From Bacilli bacterium (GTDB taxonomy: Bacteria; Bacillota_I; Bacilli_A; RFN20; CAG-288): a stretch of DNA of 5,683 bases. The notes beneath the pieces are model-generated. The model did not search any database. It worked only from the letters and a program-made list of their open reading frames with translations, and was not told the origin of the DNA. Location: contig CAAGIQ010000013.1 in the NCBI GenBank assembly GCA_900769965.1, positions 1 through 5,683 on the forward strand, in the 5' to 3' direction. Position 1 is the stretch's first letter; every line of letters begins with the position of its first letter. Positions 1-5,648 of this stretch are shown in pieces. A program made the translations under genes and the position numbers.

Positions 1-1
1 A

Positions 2-322
2 GTTAACGTCGAAAATAGAAAAGATGGCAAAGAAACCACCGATGCTGAAGTAGTCTCCATCCTTCAAAAGGCTATCAAAAGTCTAGAAGAAGAGAAGGCT
101 ATGTTTGAAAAAGGCAACCGTGAGGACAAAGTCAAAGATACCTTGGCACAGATGGATTTGTTAAAATCTTATCTTCCTAAGATGTTAAGTGAAGAAGAGA
201 TCAAAGACATCATCTTATCTTTAGAAGATAAATCCATGAAGAACGTCATGGGTTACTTCAAAGCCAATTATGCTGGTAAGGCGGATATGTCCTTAGTTAG
301 CAAAATTGCGAGAAGCTTATAA
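2..322 (+). CDS. yqeY: GatB/YqeY-domain protein, 3' part only
   Basis: The frame is open from the window edge to TAA at 320-322, giving the last 106 residues. The 5' end lies outside the window; the ATG at 101 is internal because family-like sequence continues upstream of it. YqeY proteins are usually about 150 residues, so roughly the first 40 are missing. Recognisable family features are the acidic/lysine-rich central helix (KSLEEEKAMFEKGNRED), the LLKSYLPKMLSEEEI segment (compare the usual EYLPxQLSEEE) and the C-terminal GKADMSLVSKIARSL, which matches the family ending GKADGxLVxxLV. The domain is shared with the C-terminal tail of the GatB amidotransferase subunit and is thought to contact tRNA; the cellular role of free-standing YqeY is not settled. 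A tRNA gene follows 30 bases downstream. Family assignment is by remembered motifs, without a search. Confidence 0.9.
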   Translation, partial: VNVENRKDGKETTDAEVVSILQKAIKSLEEEKAMFEKGNREDKVKDTLAQMDLLKSYLPKMLSEEEIKDIILSLEDKSMKNVMGYFKANYAGKADMSLVSKIARSL

Positions 323-352
323 TTTCATAGAAGGAAGTTATAGTTTCTAAAT

Positions 353-426
353 GGGGAAATAGTTAAATGGTATAACTTCGGTCTCCAAAACCGCTGTTGA
401 GTGTTCGATTCATTCTTTCCCCGCCA
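353..426 (+). tRNA. trnW: tRNA-Trp (anticodon CCA), CCA end encoded
   Basis: The cloverleaf folds by eye. The acceptor stem GGGGAAA (353-359) pairs perfectly with TTTCCCC (416-422). The D stem is GTTA/TAAC (362-365, 373-376) with GG in the loop. The anticodon loop CTCCAAA (383-389) places CCA at 385-387. The T stem GAGTG/CATTC (399-403, 411-415) encloses TTCGATT, the discriminator base is G423 and CCA is encoded at 424-426. The anticodon stem TCGGT/ACCGC (378-382, 390-394) has a U-C mismatch at its outermost pair (27-43), and the variable loop is 4 bases. It reads UGG as Trp, consistent with the standard code in the neighbouring genes. The RNA could be co-transcribed with yqeY, 30 bases upstream, or start from a weak local promoter; the sequence does not decide this. 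Confidence 0.95.
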
Positions 427-440
427 TGTAGATAGTTAAT

Positions 441-470
441 GGAGTAATACAGTTGTATCGCTCCTTTTTT
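441..470 (+). terminator. intrinsic terminator after tRNA-Trp
   Basis: GGAG (441-444) pairs with CTCC (461-464), and ATAC (447-450) with GTAT (455-458) around an AGTT loop. Between the two stems lie one T-G wobble and one A-C mismatch. Six T residues (465-470) follow directly. This is the standard rho-independent layout, placed 14 bases after the tRNA CCA end, and it would separate the yqeY/tRNA transcript from the operon that starts near 560. Confidence 0.8.
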
Positions 471-482
471 ATTATGTGTAAA

Positions 483-545
483 AACTTGTTTATGAACTAA
501 AGTATAATTAAGTTTTATAATGAAGTAGAACTTGTTTATGAACTA
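483..545 (+). repeat. two identical 17-bp direct repeats, putative operator
   Basis: AACTTGTTTATGAACTA occurs at 483-499 and again, base for base, at 529-545, a period of 46 bp. Each copy is followed after exactly three bases by TATAAT (503-508 and 549-554), so repeat and -10 box form a duplicated module. The repeats end four bases before the -10 box and would lie in the -35/-10 spacer, where a bound protein could block RNA polymerase. The next gene starts with a helix-turn-helix domain, so self-repression by that protein is the simplest inference. The repeat is not a clean palindrome, and I found no third copy elsewhere in the window. Confidence 0.7.
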
Positions 546-548
546 GTA

Positions 549-554
549 TATAAT
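549..554 (+). promoter_or_regulatory. -10 box of the HTH-DUF3990 operon
   Basis: TATAAT matches the sigma-A -10 consensus exactly. A start near 561 would give a leader of about 19 bases containing the AAGGAGG ribosome binding site at 566-572. No good -35 hexamer lies at 16-18 bp: the 17-bp position (526-531) reads TAGAAC. The promoter may therefore be weak or activator-dependent. The identical box at 503-508 could be a second, upstream start. Confidence 0.55.
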
Positions 555-579
555 ATAGGTGAAATAAGGAGGTTATAGT

Positions 580-1431
580 ATGAATATTAAAAATGAAATT
601 AAAGTTCTTTGCGACACACTAAGAATAACCGAAACAGAATTAGGAAAAGAATTAGGTGTTACATTTGAAACAATTAATCATTGGAAAAATGGAAGAAAAA
701 ATATCGATAACTCTAATTTGGAAAAATTACACTCTTTTGCATATTCAAAAGGCATTAAATTTAATACTATTTATGAACAATTATTAAAAGAAGATTGCAA
801 TGGAAATAATGTTGTTTTATTTCATGGAGCAAAAAAGGCATTTTCAATGCCTGTTGATTTTATAAATAATTCTAAAATAAACAATGATTTTGGAATAGGA
901 TTTTATTTAGGAGAAACATTCGAACAAGCGGCAAACTATATCAGTTTTATCGATATGAACAAAGTGTATTGTTTCAATCTTAATCTTTCGGATTTAAAAG
1001 TATATAAGTTTAATGTTGACACAGAATGGATGATATCAATCGCTTATTTTAGGGGATGGCTAGAAGATTATAAAAATAGTCCTTTTGTAAAAAATATTAT
1101 TAGTAAAATTAATGAGTGCGATGTTATTATTGCTCCGATTGCTGACAATCGAATGTTTGATATAATAACTGAATATGTTGATGGAACAATTACTGATGAA
1201 CAATGTAGGCATGCTTTAGCAGCGACTAACCTAGGTTTTCAGTACGTTTTAAAGACTAATAAAGCAGTTAAAAATTTAGAACTAATTAGAGAAATGTATG
1301 TTTGTAAAAAAGAAAAAGAAAAATGTATCGAAAGTAGAATTTCCTTAACAGATAACGGCTTACAAAAAGTTAAAATGGCAAGAATCGAATATAAAGGAAA
1401 AGGCAAATATATTGAGGAGATATTAAAATGA
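580..1431 (+). CDS. XRE-family HTH fused to DUF3990-like (putative ADP-ribosyltransferase) toxin domain
   Basis: This 283-residue protein has a strong start: ATG at 580 sits 7 bases after AAGGAGG (566-572). Residues about 5-70 form an XRE-type helix-turn-helix, with the core at 17-41 (LGKELGVTFETINHWKNGRK). Residues about 78-235 resemble DUF3990: VVLFHGAKK (78-86, H82), NDFGIGFYLGETFEQA (102-117), DVIIAPIADNRMFD (181-194), then Q208 and NLGFQYVLKT (217-226). From memory, DUF3990 is placed with ADP-ribosyltransferase-fold toxins, where an early His, a Tyr in the GFY strand and a later Glu/Gln bind NAD. H82, Y109 and Q208 are my candidates for those positions, not proven. The C-terminus (about 236-283) is lysine-rich and unassigned. 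It overlaps the next gene by four bases (ATGA), so the two products are probably made together. No signal peptide or membrane segment is visible, so it is cytoplasmic. The likely role is a self-regulated toxin; a regulator with a degenerate enzyme domain is the alternative. Confidence 0.75.
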   Translation: MNIKNEIKVLCDTLRITETELGKELGVTFETINHWKNGRKNIDNSNLEKLHSFAYSKGIKFNTIYEQLLKEDCNGNNVVLFHGAKKAFSMPVDFINNSKINNDFGIGFYLGETFEQAANYISFIDMNKVYCFNLNLSDLKVYKFNVDTEWMISIAYFRGWLEDYKNSPFVKNIISKINECDVIIAPIADNRMFDIITEYVDGTITDEQCRHALAATNLGFQYVLKTNKAVKNLELIREMYVCKKEKEKCIESRISLTDNGLQKVKMARIEYKGKGKYIEEILK

Positions 1432-2237
1432 ATCCACTAACTTCAATGGAAATTAAATTATGCCAAGCCCAGGCAAAAATATTCGAAAACTCTGTAAGCA
1501 AAACAAATTATAGTTCGTTAATATTTATCAGAAGATTCATGTATTCAACAATTGCTAAATCAATGGATAAAAGAGTTTATCTATATCAATCTGATTCAAT
1601 AACTGACGCTTTAAATACTATTAATGAAGAATTTGGTGAAAGCAGTTATGGGAAAATAAAATATAGTGAAGATCAGATGTATTGGATTGGTTATATTTAT
1701 AGATGTATTTCCATTAAATATAATTTATCAAGTAAAAATGTATATAAACTTTTTAATGGAGATAAAATAATTAAATATTATAATATTTGCCACACTTTCG
1801 ATATAGTTGATGCAGCTCAGAGAATAATGGAAAGTATTAATTATGATGATTCCTCTATAGAAGAGAGAGCATTTAATAATATGAAGAGATTGCTTTATAC
1901 TGAAAAGTTACATAAATTGTTAGGAAAAGAAATAGATGTAATCATTGATAGACCTATTGGTTTTAATCATGATGGAGAAGTTTATACTCAAAATTATGGA
2001 TACACAAAAGAACTAAAAGCTTTTGATAATGAATATCAAGATGTTTACGTTATCGGTGTTGATAAGCCACTAAAGACTTTTAGAGGAAAAGTTATAGCAA
2101 TTATTAATAGACTAAATGACATAGAAGATAAACTAGTTGTTTGCGATAAAAATAAGTCTTTTACCTTAGAACAAATCAAAGGAATGGTTAATTATCAGGA
2201 AAAATATTTTAATGATAAAATCATTCTAAATACTTAA
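1428..2237 (+). CDS. putative antitoxin-like partner fused to small inorganic pyrophosphatase-like domain
   Basis: This 269-residue cytoplasmic protein starts at ATG 1428 with GAGGAG at 1414-1419. Residues about 25-137 look helical and contain FIRRFMYSTIAKSMD (33-47), YGKIKYSEDQMYWIGYIYR (74-92), SSKNVYKLF (101-109) and an HTFDIVDAAQRIME stretch (122-135). I remember a Bacillota family with this pattern next to toxin-like genes; it is also loosely reminiscent of DUF3791. Residues about 160-267 resemble the small soluble inorganic pyrophosphatase domain: NYGYTKELKAFDNEYQDVYV (189-208), IAIINRLNDIEDKLVV (223-238) and an EKYFNDKIIL ending. Against E. coli Ppa from memory, D200, E202 and D205 stand at D65, D67 and D70, and D231, D234 and K235 at D97, D102 and K104, so the metal site may be intact. 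The tight overlap with the HTH-DUF3990 gene suggests a toxin-neutralising or effector partner. The fusion is odd, and its substrate is unknown. Confidence 0.65.
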   Translation: MNPLTSMEIKLCQAQAKIFENSVSKTNYSSLIFIRRFMYSTIAKSMDKRVYLYQSDSITDALNTINEEFGESSYGKIKYSEDQMYWIGYIYRCISIKYNLSSKNVYKLFNGDKIIKYYNICHTFDIVDAAQRIMESINYDDSSIEERAFNNMKRLLYTEKLHKLLGKEIDVIIDRPIGFNHDGEVYTQNYGYTKELKAFDNEYQDVYVIGVDKPLKTFRGKVIAIINRLNDIEDKLVVCDKNKSFTLEQIKGMVNYQEKYFNDKIILNT

Positions 2238-2279
2238 TGTTATAAAACATTAGTTCACACATTTAGAAAAATAAATGTG
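2235..2279. terminator. paired hairpins in the convergent spacer
   Basis: Two perfect inverted repeats lie between the convergent genes. TAATGTT (2235-2241) pairs with AACATTA (2246-2252) and includes the stop codon of the upstream gene. CACATTTA (2258-2265) pairs with TAAATGTG (2272-2279) around a six-base loop. Neither is followed by a good T tract on either strand, so they are weak as classical terminators. Their position still favours ending or stabilising both transcripts. Confidence 0.45.
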
Positions 2280-2301
2280 AAATTATAGACAATAACAAAA
2301 A

Positions 2302-3666
2302 CTAGTTAACTTTTTCTAGATGAGTTAAGTTATTAGCCCAGTTAGTTTTCTTCATTATCAATAAACCTAATAAGGCTTTAACTACATCGATACTTGTTAC
2401 TATTAAATATATGTAGACCATGTCTAAAGAAGTAAATACTGCTAGTCCCCAAGCTACAGGAAGATAGACTAATATCATTAATCCAGTATCGTAAAAGAAG
2501 GTTAAAACTGCGTTTCCTCCAGCTTTTAATATGAAATAAATTGACGCACATAAGGTTCTTCCAAATAGTAAGGAACCTAAGATAATGATTAGTAGGGTTG
2601 CTAATTCCTTTTGAGCAGGATCTACTTTGCTAAATAGTTGAGGGATAAAAGGAGAAAGACCTACGAAAATTAAACCGACTACTAAGGCGCTATATAGGCC
2701 TAGTAAATTTAAGTTTTTAGCCTCATATTTAGCTTTTTCATATTTTTCTTGACCTAAAGAGGAGCCGATCATAACTCCTATACCTATAGATAAGCTATTG
2801 ATTAATATTTGAATGACGTTATTTACTGTTGATACTACAGATATAGCTGAAAGAACAGAGTCTCTTTGTGAATATGCCATCGATTGAAGAATCATTCCTA
2901 ATGACCAACCGACTTCGTTAATAAATAGAATTGCTGTCTTCTTACTTATATTGATAAATAGTTCTTTTTCGATGTGAAAGTTTAAATAAGCTCTATGACA
3001 AAATGGCATCTTCTTAATATGAGAAATAGTTATTAAGAAACTCATCTCCAATATTCGAGAAATAATGGTAGCGATAGCGGCACCTTTTACGCCTTTTTGA
3101 AGAACTATAATGAAGATGTAGTTAAAAATAATGTTAGCAACAACAGCGATAAAAGAGGAGTACATCGCATATTTTGTTTTACCTATTTCTCTTAAGGAAT
3201 AGGAATAAAGAGTTCCGATAATAAAAGGTATATATGATATCAATATGAGGTTTAAATAATCGTTAGCTTCTTTTGAAATTTGTTCAAAATTTGAGTCGCT
3301 TTGGCAGTAGAGATTTACTAGATATTTTCCAAAGAAGAAGACTAGAGGAATAGCTACTAATAGGTAGCTGATACCTGCTATTAACTTATATCTAAAGCAC
3401 TGTTTCATGTGTTCTTTATCGTTAGTGCCGTTAAATTGTTGCAAAAAGATTCCAGCGCCTTCGATAATTCCAAAGCCTGATATTTCAAATACAAAAGTAA
3501 CTTCGTTAGCTGCATATACTCCAGATACCGCTTCATTAGATACTGAACCGACCATGATGTTGTCGATAAAGGTTACTAAAAAAGTTATAAATGCTGCGAG
3601 CATTACTGGAAGGCTAATCTTTAAAAATCGAGTGATGAATTCTTTATCTGTAAAACACTTAAACAT
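2302..3666 (-). CDS. MATE-family multidrug/cation efflux transporter
   Basis: The protein is 454 residues from the ATG at 3666. A TTG nine bases upstream (3675) is in frame, but it abuts the AAGG ribosome binding site, whereas the ATG is nine bases away, so I prefer the ATG. The length fits the MATE family (about 450 residues, 12 helices). Family features are the first helix SLPVMLAAFITFLV followed by IDNIMVG (34-40), the cytoplasmic mid-loop G-Q-E-K-Y-E-K-A (305-312) and LKAGGNAVLTFF (380-391) before the eleventh helix. MATE proteins export cationic compounds or other small molecules across the cytoplasmic membrane in exchange for Na+ or H+; the substrate cannot be read from sequence. It is the last gene of a - strand group after the hydrolase gene, 37 bases upstream, and its start region carries a hairpin described separately. 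Both halves of the protein are complete. Confidence 0.9.
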   Translation of the reverse strand: MFKCFTDKEFITRFLKISLPVMLAAFITFLVTFIDNIMVGSVSNEAVSGVYAANEVTFVFEISGFGIIEGAGIFLQQFNGTNDKEHMKQCFRYKLIAGISYLLVAIPLVFFFGKYLVNLYCQSDSNFEQISKEANDYLNLILISYIPFIIGTLYSYSLREIGKTKYAMYSSFIAVVANIIFNYIFIIVLQKGVKGAAIATIISRILEMSFLITISHIKKMPFCHRAYLNFHIEKELFINISKKTAILFINEVGWSLGMILQSMAYSQRDSVLSAISVVSTVNNVIQILINSLSIGIGVMIGSSLGQEKYEKAKYEAKNLNLLGLYSALVVGLIFVGLSPFIPQLFSKVDPAQKELATLLIIILGSLLFGRTLCASIYFILKAGGNAVLTFFYDTGLMILVYLPVAWGLAVFTSLDMVYIYLIVTSIDVVKALLGLLIMKKTNWANNLTHLEKVN

Positions 3667-3699
3667 AAAAAACAACCTTAGATATTATAATCAAAGGTT
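3667..3699 (-). promoter_or_regulatory. terminator-like hairpin overlapping the MATE ribosome binding site
   Basis: Read on the - strand, AACCTT (3699-3694) and AAGGTT (3679-3674) form a perfect 6-bp stem around a 14-base loop. It is followed by G and six T residues (3672-3667), and the ATG comes next at 3666. The AAGG ribosome binding site lies inside the second arm. The element could lower expression of the transporter by early termination or by hiding the binding site. The loop also contains TATAAT (3689-3684), with ATGGCA 18 bp upstream, so a local promoter is an alternative reading. Confidence 0.5.
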
Positions 3700-3703
3700 A
3701 GAA

Positions 3704-4519
3704 TTAATGCCATAATGAACCGGAGTTAAATCCGAAGTTTTGAATTACAGTGATATTAGATGAATTAGCTAGTTGTTTAGGTGTAATAATTAAACCTTTA
3801 TTATCATCTAAATCGATTCCGTTTTTATAGTAAGCGTACCAGACTAAGTGAGCGCATTGAGTTGAATTTATCTCGCTTTTTTTAGTAAAGACACCAGCGA
3901 AGATGTTATAAGGTATACCTATTAAGTTATCTAAAGCGTAATTTACTACTTCTTCTTTAACATCTTCATCAAAGTTTGGAGAGACTATCAAAAAAGATGG
4001 TCTTTCCATAAATGAGTCGACTTTGTTTATATGGCTTAAAGAGCCATAACCTACTGCTTCTATTATCTCTTCTTCATTTATTACTAAAGCGGTATGACCT
4101 AGTCTAATTCCACTGAATTGAACTGCGGAAGTTATAATGATATCGCCTTTTTTAACTAAGCAATGACTTACTTTTCTATCTAAAAAATCGCTCATCAAAA
4201 AAGGAGCGGTATTCTTTTTAACTATTTTATAAGAAGAATAGTAATCGTCTTGAATTCTTAATATTAATTCTTCATCATCTTCGATTCTTAAATAGCCTTC
4301 TTTTGTTAGTCCGGTTTGTTCATATATAACTTTGTAGTCGTTTTCTTCCTTTTCTTCTTTAGTTAGTATCGGAAGTAAATCTACTCGAGGAACAGTTGCT
4401 AGATGATATTGATAAAAAATGTTTCCTGAAATAACTGCGATAGTCATCGAAAGAAACACGAAAATAAATATACCTAAGACTATAGGTAAGATATAGATCG
4501 GTTTAAATTTCTTTTCTAT
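3704..4519 (-). CDS. membrane-anchored YiiX/NlpC-P60-type cysteine hydrolase
   Basis: The reading frame with a usual start begins at GTG 4459 (251 residues), but this cuts a hydrophobic helix in half and lacks a nearby ribosome binding site. Extending 20 codons to ATA 4519 gives 271 residues, with GAGGTGA 6-7 bases upstream and a complete N-terminal anchor: a basic EKKFK stretch, then a hydrophobic run at about 8-36. The next upstream codons lead to an in-frame TGA (4528-4526). In the long numbering, residues about 122-250 match the permuted NlpC/P60-like YiiX family: KKGDIIITS, then GHTALVINEEEIIEAVG with H142, IPYNIFAG (202-209), and STQCAHLVWYAY with the likely nucleophile C222, followed by ITPKQL. 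The family contains cysteine peptidases or amidases; the substrate is not known here. The catalytic part would face outside the membrane. The gene lies between a membrane protein gene and a MATE gene in one direction. Confidence 0.75.
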   Translation of the reverse strand: MEKKFKPIYILPIVLGIFIFVFLSMTIAVISGNIFYQYHLATVPRVDLLPILTKEEKEENDYKVIYEQTGLTKEGYLRIEDDEELILRIQDDYYSSYKIVKKNTAPFLMSDFLDRKVSHCLVKKGDIIITSAVQFSGIRLGHTALVINEEEIIEAVGYGSLSHINKVDSFMERPSFLIVSPNFDEDVKEEVVNYALDNLIGIPYNIFAGVFTKKSEINSTQCAHLVWYAYYKNGIDLDDNKGLIITPKQLANSSNITVIQNFGFNSGSLWH

Positions 4520-4525
4520 CTTAAA

Positions 4526-4532
4526 TCACCTC
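4526..4532 (-). promoter_or_regulatory. ribosome binding site supporting an AUA start
   Basis: The - strand sequence GAGGTGA (4532-4526) is the only good Shine-Dalgarno match before the hydrolase gene. It lies 6 bases before ATA at 4519-4517 and about 66 bases before the first conventional start (GTG 4459). No ATG, GTG or TTG in frame occurs between the upstream stop (TGA 4528-4526) and that GTG. This makes ATA the best-placed initiation codon. Confidence 0.6.
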
Positions 4533-4568
4533 ATTTATAATTTACCATCGAATTAAGAAAGTGTAACC

Positions 4569-5606
4569 TTACTTAGTGTATTTATCGATGAAGTAGCCAG
4601 CTACGTAAGCTAAGGAGAATAAAGATGAATATAGAGTTAAGAAGACGATTTCAAAGGTTTGACTTATTATAGAGAGAATCAATACTAAAACTAATAAAGT
4701 TACTTGAACAGAAACATAAATTCCTGCAAAGCGAGAGAAGAAATTATTTTTTGATGAATATTTAGCAAAGCCACCTAGGGAAGCGGAGATATTTATAACT
4801 ATGCTAATAATAGCTATTATTGAACCAACTATCACAGAAACTAGGTTATCGCTACTTACTAAAGTAAATCCTTTTATCATTCCATAAAGTGTGTAAAATG
4901 AGAGGACGAAGAAAGCTGAAGAGGAGAAAAGAATTAAGCCTTTACCGATCTTTTTTAGTAAACTTTCGTCTTTCCATCTTCCAAATAATTCATTTGATTT
5001 TTCTTGAGCTAAAGCTTCTTTTTCACCTTTTTTATAAAGTGAGAAGGAATTTACTCTTTTTTTGATTCTTAAGCCAAATACTAGCTGAACGGAAGGCTCT
5101 AAGAATAGTAGAGATACTGCTTCCCAGATGAAGACCCATGCGGCGATATCGATTATCTCTTCGATTATTTCCGCTTTGATTCCTTGACCAAAAAAGGAAT
5201 CGTTTCTTCCTATAATCATTAAGCTTAATAAGATTATTCCTATTATTATCAAGATGGTAGAAATCATCCATTTTTGCCTATTGCTTTTCCTTACTCCAAA
5301 TTGCGATAGTTCTAAAGCGTCGTTAAACGATTCCATGATGTAAGAAGGTGAATAGGTTTCATAATCTTCGATTTCATAGGAGATGTCGATCTTATATCCT
5401 AGAGGTATCGTTTGAATTATTTCGTTAAGCTTTGATAATTCCTCTTTGGAGAATTGAGGTATTTTAGTTCCGCTTTCTTTAGAGAATAATTCGCTAGCTT
5501 TCGAATAGTAAAATGAAATGCCTACTAACTTATTATCTTCATCTACTTCGTAATATTTATTTATTAGTTCTTTTTGTCTACTGTCAATTTCATATTTGTC
5601 TTTCAT
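4569..5606 (-). CDS. six-helix membrane protein of unknown function
   Basis: This 345-residue protein starts at ATG 5606 with GAGGT seven bases upstream (5618-5614). Residues 1-110 are soluble, acidic and lysine-rich, with no recognised motif beyond a conserved-looking IPLGYKIDISYEI stretch. Six hydrophobic segments follow at about 112-133, 152-178, 223-244, 255-276, 294-316 and 319-339, ending in a short basic tail. The second segment is unusual: EIIEEIIDIAAWVFIWEAV (146-164) places several Glu/Asp and two Trp residues at the membrane edge. I have a weak memory of similar stretches in uncharacterised Bacillota membrane proteins. No signal peptide, transporter signature or enzyme motif is visible. 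It is the first gene of the - strand group, about 50 bases before the hydrolase gene, so a shared role at the membrane or cell wall is an inference from position only. Confidence 0.8.
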   Translation of the reverse strand: MKDKYEIDSRQKELINKYYEVDEDNKLVGISFYYSKASELFSKESGTKIPQFSKEELSKLNEIIQTIPLGYKIDISYEIEDYETYSPSYIMESFNDALELSQFGVRKSNRQKWMISTILIIIGIILLSLMIIGRNDSFFGQGIKAEIIEEIIDIAAWVFIWEAVSLLFLEPSVQLVFGLRIKKRVNSFSLYKKGEKEALAQEKSNELFGRWKDESLLKKIGKGLILFSSSAFFVLSFYTLYGMIKGFTLVSSDNLVSVIVGSIIAIISIVINISASLGGFAKYSSKNNFFSRFAGIYVSVQVTLLVLVLILSIISQTFEIVFLTLYSSLFSLAYVAGYFIDKYTK

Positions 5607-5620
5607 CTTTGTTACCTCGA

Positions 5621-5648
5621 CGTTTAAATAATTATATTATTTAAGACG
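5621..5648 (-). promoter_or_regulatory. promoter with overlapping dyad, - strand operon
   Basis: On the - strand TATAAT lies at 5636-5631, with TTTAAT (5659-5654) 17 bp upstream as a weak -35. A long dyad covers the -10 box: TTAAATAAT (5624-5632) and ATTATTTAA (5636-5644) are perfect complements around TAT. The arms extend further by CGT (5621-5623) with ACG (5646-5648), skipping one G. A dyad this long over a -10 box is operator-like. It could bind a dimeric repressor of the membrane protein/hydrolase/MATE operon, although AT-rich DNA makes short dyads common. Confidence 0.5.

Noticed and set aside
404..426. Attachment-site duplication of the tRNA 3' end
   Set aside because: I looked for a second copy of the T-loop to CCA stretch through 5683 and saw only short TTCGATT matches within genes.
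483..545. Start of a CRISPR-like array
   Set aside because: Only two 17-bp copies occur, the spacing region contains a -10 box, and no cas genes are near.
580..2237. UGA read as Trp, as in Mollicutes
   Set aside because: All Trp codons checked are TGG, the tRNA anticodon is CCA, and TGA serves as the stop of the first operon gene.
2286..2325. AAAAAG/CTAG-based terminator at the MATE gene end
   Set aside because: The possible pairing is short, A/T-only and lies partly inside the coding sequence; the hairpins at 2235-2279 are better candidates.
3675..3675. TTG start of the MATE gene
   Set aside because: The codon directly touches the AAGG binding site, leaving no spacing; the ATG nine bases downstream is properly placed.
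3407..3715. 102-codon + strand open frame opposite the MATE gene
   Set aside because: It lies antisense to clear transporter sequence, has no ribosome binding site and its translation resembles no protein; a shadow frame.
5032..5271. 79-codon - strand open frame inside the six-helix protein gene
   Set aside because: It overlaps in another frame a gene with a good ribosome binding site and regular membrane segments; its product is low-complexity and unsupported.
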